Shown one piece after another: positions 13,901-16,772 of a stretch of 16,772 bases of DNA. The stretch is from Tangfeifania sp. (GTDB lineage: Bacteria; Bacteroidota; Bacteroidia; Bacteroidales; Prolixibacteraceae). The position numbers and the translations under genes are program-made. Within the stretch, counting starts at the first letter, position 1. Every line of letters begins with the position of its first letter. The stretch spans positions 1 through 16,772 of the forward strand of contig JAGYMR010000037.1 in assembly GCA_018400515.1 (NCBI GenBank), given 5' to 3'. The notes under the pieces were generated by a model. It was not told where the DNA came from, searched no databases, and was given only the letters and a program-made list of their open reading frames with translations.

Positions 13901-14344
13901 TTACATTTCCGTACGGTACCACTCGGAGCTGCGGCCCAGCCAACGGATGCCACCAACATAACCTTTGAGTTTCAACAGGTCGTCGCTCTCGAGCCAGGCA
14001 TAACAATCATAAGTGTTCCCGGAGTCCGGATCGTAAATTTTCCCGTTTTTCCACTCCTCTTTTTTGGGGCTGTATTCAAACCCCTTTAAGATCTGTAATC
14101 CCAGAAGGGACCGGTCCCGCAAAGATTTGTCCGGGTTTTCATCGTCCTTGGGGGGTTCCCCGTTTTCATAATTTTCGGGAACAATAAATACAATGGTGCC
14201 AATGTATTTCCCTTCCGCCTTTTCAATTTTAATTTTCGAGGTCTTCTCTTCATTCCACCATATACCCAAAATCTTGTCGGCTTCCTGAGCCATTCCGGCA
14301 AGGCCGTAAATCCCCAGGAAAAAAAGAATAATTGCTTTCTTCAT
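13901..14344 (-). CDS. Secreted DUF2147 protein
   Basis: A 147-residue exported protein of unknown function. The signal peptide is MKKAIILFFLGIYGLAGMAQ. The mature domain has the DUF2147 layout: ILGIWWNEEKTSKIKIEK (25-42), GKYIGTIVFI (45-54), DENPDKSLRDRSLLGLQIL (68-86), NGKIYDPDSGNTYDC (100-114) and LKLKGYVGGIRWLGRSSEWYR (124-144). DUF2147 is a small beta-rich periplasmic domain of unknown role, common in Bacteroidota and Proteobacteria. It converges with the S41 protease gene (32 bases apart) and diverges from the ECF sigma gene over a 193-base spacer. Minus-strand TATTTTTA (14378-14385) is a seven-of-eight -7 match for its promoter. Confidence 0.9.
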   Translation of the reverse strand: MKKAIILFFLGIYGLAGMAQEADKILGIWWNEEKTSKIKIEKAEGKYIGTIVFIVPENYENGEPPKDDENPDKSLRDRSLLGLQILKGFEYSPKKEEWKNGKIYDPDSGNTYDCYAWLESDDLLKLKGYVGGIRWLGRSSEWYRTEM

Positions 14345-14393
14345 AATGTTCTTTTTGATTTTTAATTTTACAGAATCTAAAAATAATAAGTTT

Positions 14394-14426
14394 ACACATT
14401 ATTCCCATTGAAGCAATGTGTTTTTT
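14394..14426. repeat. Overlapping dyads in the DUF2147 / ECF sigma divergent spacer
   Basis: ACACATT (14394-14400) pairs with AATGTGT (14415-14421). The nested CATTG (14406-14410) and CAATG (14414-14418) can pair instead. A TTTTTT run follows to 14426. The two pairings share bases, so they exclude each other. It lies between two gene starts, which makes a regulator site more likely than a terminator. Confidence 0.25.
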
Positions 14427-14537
14427 ATTCATTTTAAAAAATTGCCTGAGAAACGCCAGCTGGAAAAAAAGGGGCCATGGCCGCAAGTTTTTTTTTAACA
14501 GGGTGTCTTATTCGTAAATTTCTGGATTATATTTTGG

Positions 14538-15119
14538 ATGAATGAGGCCGAAATCATACAAAAATTAAAAGAGAAGGATGAGAATGCTTTCAGGTTTCTG
14601 GTTGAAAAATACCGGGAACTTGTCGTAAATACCTGTTTTGGATTGCTCCATAATAATGAAGATGCTGAGGATGTTGCGCAGGAGGTGTTTATTGAGGTTT
14701 TCCGTTCGGTGGATAAGTTCAGGGCTGATGCAAAAATATCCACCTGGCTCTACCGGATCGCCGTTAACCGCTCCCTGAATTTTATCCGCGATAATAAACG
14801 GAAAAAATGGCTTCATTCGGTCGAGGAGGTGCTGGGGACCCAACATCCGGGTTCGTCCGGACCCGTCACTGCCCGGGATGATCTTCCCGATGCCGGAATG
14901 GAAAACAGCCAGCGGGCACGAATGCTCCACGAAGCCATCGATGCATTACCGAAAAATCAGCGGGTGGCTTTTACACTGAATAAATATGAAGCGTTGTCCT
15001 ATAAAAAAATTTCCGAAGTGATGGAAGTATCTGTTGCTTCGGTGGAATCACTGATCCATCGTGCCAAAAAGAACCTGCAAAAAAAATTGTATGATTGTTA
15101 CAAAAAAGGTTGCCTTTGA
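14538..15119 (+). CDS. ECF-family RNA polymerase sigma factor
   Basis: A 193-residue alternative sigma factor with only regions 2 and 4. Region 2 spans about 18-90: FRFLVEKYRELVVNTCF (18-34), NEDAEDVAQEVFIEVFR (40-56), then STWLYRIAVNRSLNFIRDNKR (68-88), the typical -10 recognition helix. A 40-residue linker follows. Region 4 is about 128-185: LHEAIDALPKNQRVAFTL (130-147), EALSYKKISEVMEVSVASVE (151-170), SLIHRAKKNLQKKL (171-184). The C-terminal SVASVESLIHRAKKNL is the helix that binds the -35. The next gene, 48 bases on, encodes its likely anti-sigma factor, so activity is probably controlled by release from the membrane. ATG 14538 gives the full region 2; its own promoter was not identified. 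Confidence 0.96.
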   Translation: MNEAEIIQKLKEKDENAFRFLVEKYRELVVNTCFGLLHNNEDAEDVAQEVFIEVFRSVDKFRADAKISTWLYRIAVNRSLNFIRDNKRKKWLHSVEEVLGTQHPGSSGPVTARDDLPDAGMENSQRARMLHEAIDALPKNQRVAFTLNKYEALSYKKISEVMEVSVASVESLIHRAKKNLQKKLYDCYKKGCL

Positions 15120-15167
15120 ACGAAAGGTTTTGTAAATAATTGTGTCCAATAGTTAAAATAGTATAAA

Positions 15168-15605
15168 ATGAACTGTAAAAAACACCGCGACAAGATAATT
15201 TTTTTCCTGGAAGGGGATCTGCCGGGGCATGAAATGGAGGAGGTCAGGCATCATCTGGCTGGATGCGGTGATTGTGCTGCTTTTGCAGAGGAACTGAAAA
15301 ATACTTTGGGTATTTTACAGGAAGAGCGTTCGCCGGAGGTAAATCCGTTTTTTTATACCCGCCTGAAAGCCCGGATGGAAGCACAGGCAGCAGAAACGCC
15401 AAAAGGTGAACAGCGCCCGGCCTGGGCACGGGTTTTACAACCCGTTTTTTTCTCCTTTTTACTTCTTTTGGGCATCTATGCAGGGATCTCCATTGGACGT
15501 CCTTCACCTGAACCGGTGACCGTTGCTTCATACCCGGAGGAACAGGTGATCCCCTACCTGAATGAGATGGAAACCGAACCGATTGAAGCATTTTTAATGG
15601 AATAA
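15168..15605 (+). CDS. Zinc-finger anti-sigma factor, membrane-anchored
   Basis: A 145-residue single-pass membrane protein expected to hold the upstream ECF sigma factor inactive. The cytosolic N-terminus has an anti-sigma zinc motif, H29-x3-C33-x2-C36 in VRHHLAGCGDC (26-36), preceded by NCKKHRDKIIFFLEGDLPGH (2-21), the usual zf-HC2 start. The probable fourth ligand is C3 or H6. A transmembrane helix lies at about 90-110 (LQPVFFSFLLLLGIYAGISIG). The remaining 35 residues are periplasmic, acidic and short, with no recognised sensor domain, so sensing may depend on the next gene product. The stop and the next ATG are three bases apart, so the two are translationally linked. Confidence 0.9.
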   Translation: MNCKKHRDKIIFFLEGDLPGHEMEEVRHHLAGCGDCAAFAEELKNTLGILQEERSPEVNPFFYTRLKARMEAQAAETPKGEQRPAWARVLQPVFFSFLLLLGIYAGISIGRPSPEPVTVASYPEEQVIPYLNEMETEPIEAFLME

Positions 15606-15608
15606 ACG

Positions 15609-16136
15609 ATGATTACACGAAATAAATACCGTATACTCCTCTGGATCATTGTTATCCTGGTGGCAACCAACCTTTCGATGGGAATTTCATTTCTCTATCA
15701 TAAGCAGCAGGATAAAAAACGTTTGGAGCAGGCCAAACAGGAGGCGATTGAACTTCCGGCTCAGCGCCGGACCCGCTTTTTCAGGGAACAGTTAAATCTG
15801 CAACCGGACCAAATGAATGCCTTCCGGGAGCTGAACCGGGAATTTAACCGGACAGCCTGGGGAATTACCCACGAACTGGAGTATTTACGGATGGATATGG
15901 TGGAGGCGCTTGGTGAAACGAATCCCGATCAGGAAAAACTTCAGGCCCTTGCTGAGGAGATCGGTAACCTGCACAGTGAATTGAAAAAAGAGACCATCGC
16001 CTATTATTTGGCTATGCGCGAAGAGTGCAATGAAATACAGCGGGAGAAACTGAATCAGATTTTTATGTCAGCGCTGCGGAACGATGAGGATGTACAACTT
16101 CCGCAGCATGGAAGAAGAAACAGATGGAATCACTAA
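15609..16136 (+). CDS. Membrane-anchored CpxP/CnrX-like periplasmic protein
   Basis: A 175-residue protein. Residues 9-30 (ILLWIIVILVATNLSMGISFLY) form an N-terminal membrane anchor with positive residues outside the helix. The rest is a long charged alpha-helical periplasmic part: RFFREQLNLQPDQMNAFREL (56-75), FNRTAWGITHELEYLRMDMVEAL (79-101), then PDQEKLQALAEEIGNLHSELKKETIAYYLAMREEC (106-140) and NEIQREKLNQIFMSAL. This LTxxQ-like, four-helix hairpin pattern fits the heavy-metal-resistance / Spy-CpxP superfamily (CnrX, ZraP). Position three bases after an anti-sigma gene parallels the CnrYXH arrangement, so a role as periplasmic sensor for the sigma/anti-sigma pair is a reasonable inference. 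His, Cys and Met residues are few, and metal binding is not established. Confidence 0.8.
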   Translation: MITRNKYRILLWIIVILVATNLSMGISFLYHKQQDKKRLEQAKQEAIELPAQRRTRFFREQLNLQPDQMNAFRELNREFNRTAWGITHELEYLRMDMVEALGETNPDQEKLQALAEEIGNLHSELKKETIAYYLAMREECNEIQREKLNQIFMSALRNDEDVQLPQHGRRNRWNH

Positions 16137-16315
16137 TACCGGATGGTGTGGAAACAAGGAGGGTTTCTCCTAGATATGCAGGGAGAATCGTTCATGTGGT
16201 CACTATCCGGAAATAAAGAAAGGATGAAACGAGCATGTTCAGGAGATCACAAAAGGTGATGAACAAAATTTCATGCGAGTTCCATGGGCCCTGTAAAAAA
16301 ATGATGATAGAAATT

Positions 16316-16323
16316 TATACTTG
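16316..16323 (+). promoter_or_regulatory. Possible -7 promoter element for the Spy-like gene
   Basis: TATACTTG matches TAnnTTTG at seven of eight positions, about 43 bases before the ATG at 16366. A perfect 12-base AT palindrome (16341-16352, AAAATTAATTTT) lies between it and the gene. The 229-base gap before this gene favours a separate promoter, possibly one used by the upstream ECF sigma factor. Confidence 0.3.
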
Positions 16324-16365
16324 ATGGATATACAAATACGAAAATTAATTTTATATTAATGAATT

Positions 16366-16772
16366 ATGAGAACAAGAAAAATGATTTGGATGCTAATGGC
16401 CTTGATGATCGGGACAACCACTGTTTTTGCACAAGGCTGGGGACGAGGGGCTTGCCCCGGGTATGGATATGGAAACGGTAATTTCGGGTATGGCCCGGGA
16501 TATTGCGTGAATTTTTTGCCGGACCTGACGGAGGGACAGAAAGAGCAGATCACTGAACTGGAGATCAGCCACCAGAAAGCCATGGCCGAACTGCGGGTGA
16601 AACAACGGTCTGCTGTTGATCTTGAAAAAAAGATGGAGATTCGTGACCAGATGCTGGAAAGGGTGCAGTCTCACCGGGATGAGGTGCGTGGCCTGTTGAC
16701 TGAAACGCAGCTGGAAAAATACGATCTTTTGATGAACCGGCGGAATTATGCCGATGGCCGGCATTATCGCGG
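16366..16772 (+). CDS. Secreted Spy/CpxP-like protein (C-terminus cut by window edge)
   Basis: 135 complete residues are visible before the right edge. Residues 1-23 are a cleavable signal peptide ending VFAQ. The mature N-terminus is Gly/Tyr-rich (GWGRGACPGYGYGNGNFGYG) with two cysteines, C30 and C47. About 50-125 is helical: LPDLTEGQKEQITELEISHQ, then AELRVKQRSAVDLEKK, and LLTETQLEKYDLLM. The two LTExQ repeats are the mark of the Spy/CpxP chaperone family, whose members bind unfolded or metal-stressed envelope proteins. It lacks the membrane anchor of its neighbour and so would be free in the periplasm. It lies 229 bases after the sensor gene; it may be a target of the ECF sigma factor. The end of the gene is not in the window. 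Confidence 0.82.
   Translation, partial: MRTRKMIWMLMALMIGTTTVFAQGWGRGACPGYGYGNGNFGYGPGYCVNFLPDLTEGQKEQITELEISHQKAMAELRVKQRSAVDLEKKMEIRDQMLERVQSHRDEVRGLLTETQLEKYDLLMNRRNYADGRHYR

Noticed and set aside
16157..16171. AGGAG-GGTTT-CTCCT hairpin after the CnrX-like gene
   Set aside because: A five-base-pair stem without a T tract is too weak to call a terminator.
16176..16259. 27-codon open frame in the spacer before the Spy-like gene
   Set aside because: No ribosome site, no recognisable sequence, and a length expected by chance.

Overview
The window looks like ordinary chromosome from a Bacteroidota bacterium, most likely of the Bacteroidales/Marinilabiliales type. The evidence is a PorZ-type protein with a type IX secretion C-terminal domain, a TonB-dependent receptor with an N-terminal carboxypeptidase-like domain, DUF2147 and SPOR-lipoprotein genes, weak or absent Shine-Dalgarno sites, and several matches to the Bacteroidota -7 promoter element TAnnTTTG. 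No rRNA, tRNA, CRISPR array, transposase or phage gene was seen. The placement below phylum level is inference.

Layout. 1-2946 (minus): a lipoprotein gene followed by a TonB-dependent receptor whose C-terminus runs off the left edge. 3162-3963 (plus): D-aminoacyl-tRNA deacylase (dtd) and a MazG-like nucleotide pyrophosphohydrolase, convergent with a long-chain polyprenyl diphosphate synthase (3991-4965, minus). Divergent from that is a small ArsR-family regulator with a cysteine-rich tail (5138-5440), followed by rdgB (5533-6117), porZ (6129-8459) and recO (8485-9210), all plus. 9225-10655 (minus) is a Memo-AMMECR1 fusion, i.e. proteins B and A of the uncharacterised AmmeMemoRadiSam system in one chain. 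10882-11394 (plus) is a SPOR-domain lipoprotein ending at a clear intrinsic terminator. 11721-13868 (plus) holds a dCMP deaminase-family gene and an S41 C-terminal processing protease, separated by GC-rich hairpins and a run of nine G. 13901-14344 (minus) is a secreted DUF2147 protein. 14538-16772 (plus) holds an ECF sigma factor, a zinc-finger anti-sigma factor, a membrane-anchored CpxP/CnrX-like periplasmic protein and the start of a secreted Spy/CpxP-like protein.

How the genes fit together. Much of the window is housekeeping and sanitation: dtd, MazG-like, RdgB and dCMP deaminase clean or balance aminoacyl-tRNA and nucleotide pools, RecO repairs DNA, and the polyprenyl synthase probably makes the menaquinone side chain. 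PorZ, the TonB receptor, the lipoproteins, the S41 protease and the Spy-like proteins act in the envelope. The two places most worth following are the Memo-AMMECR1 fusion, whose biochemical role is unknown, and the right-hand ECF cluster, which has the parts of a periplasmic stress or metal sensing circuit. No wholly novel multi-gene system could be demonstrated from sequence alone.
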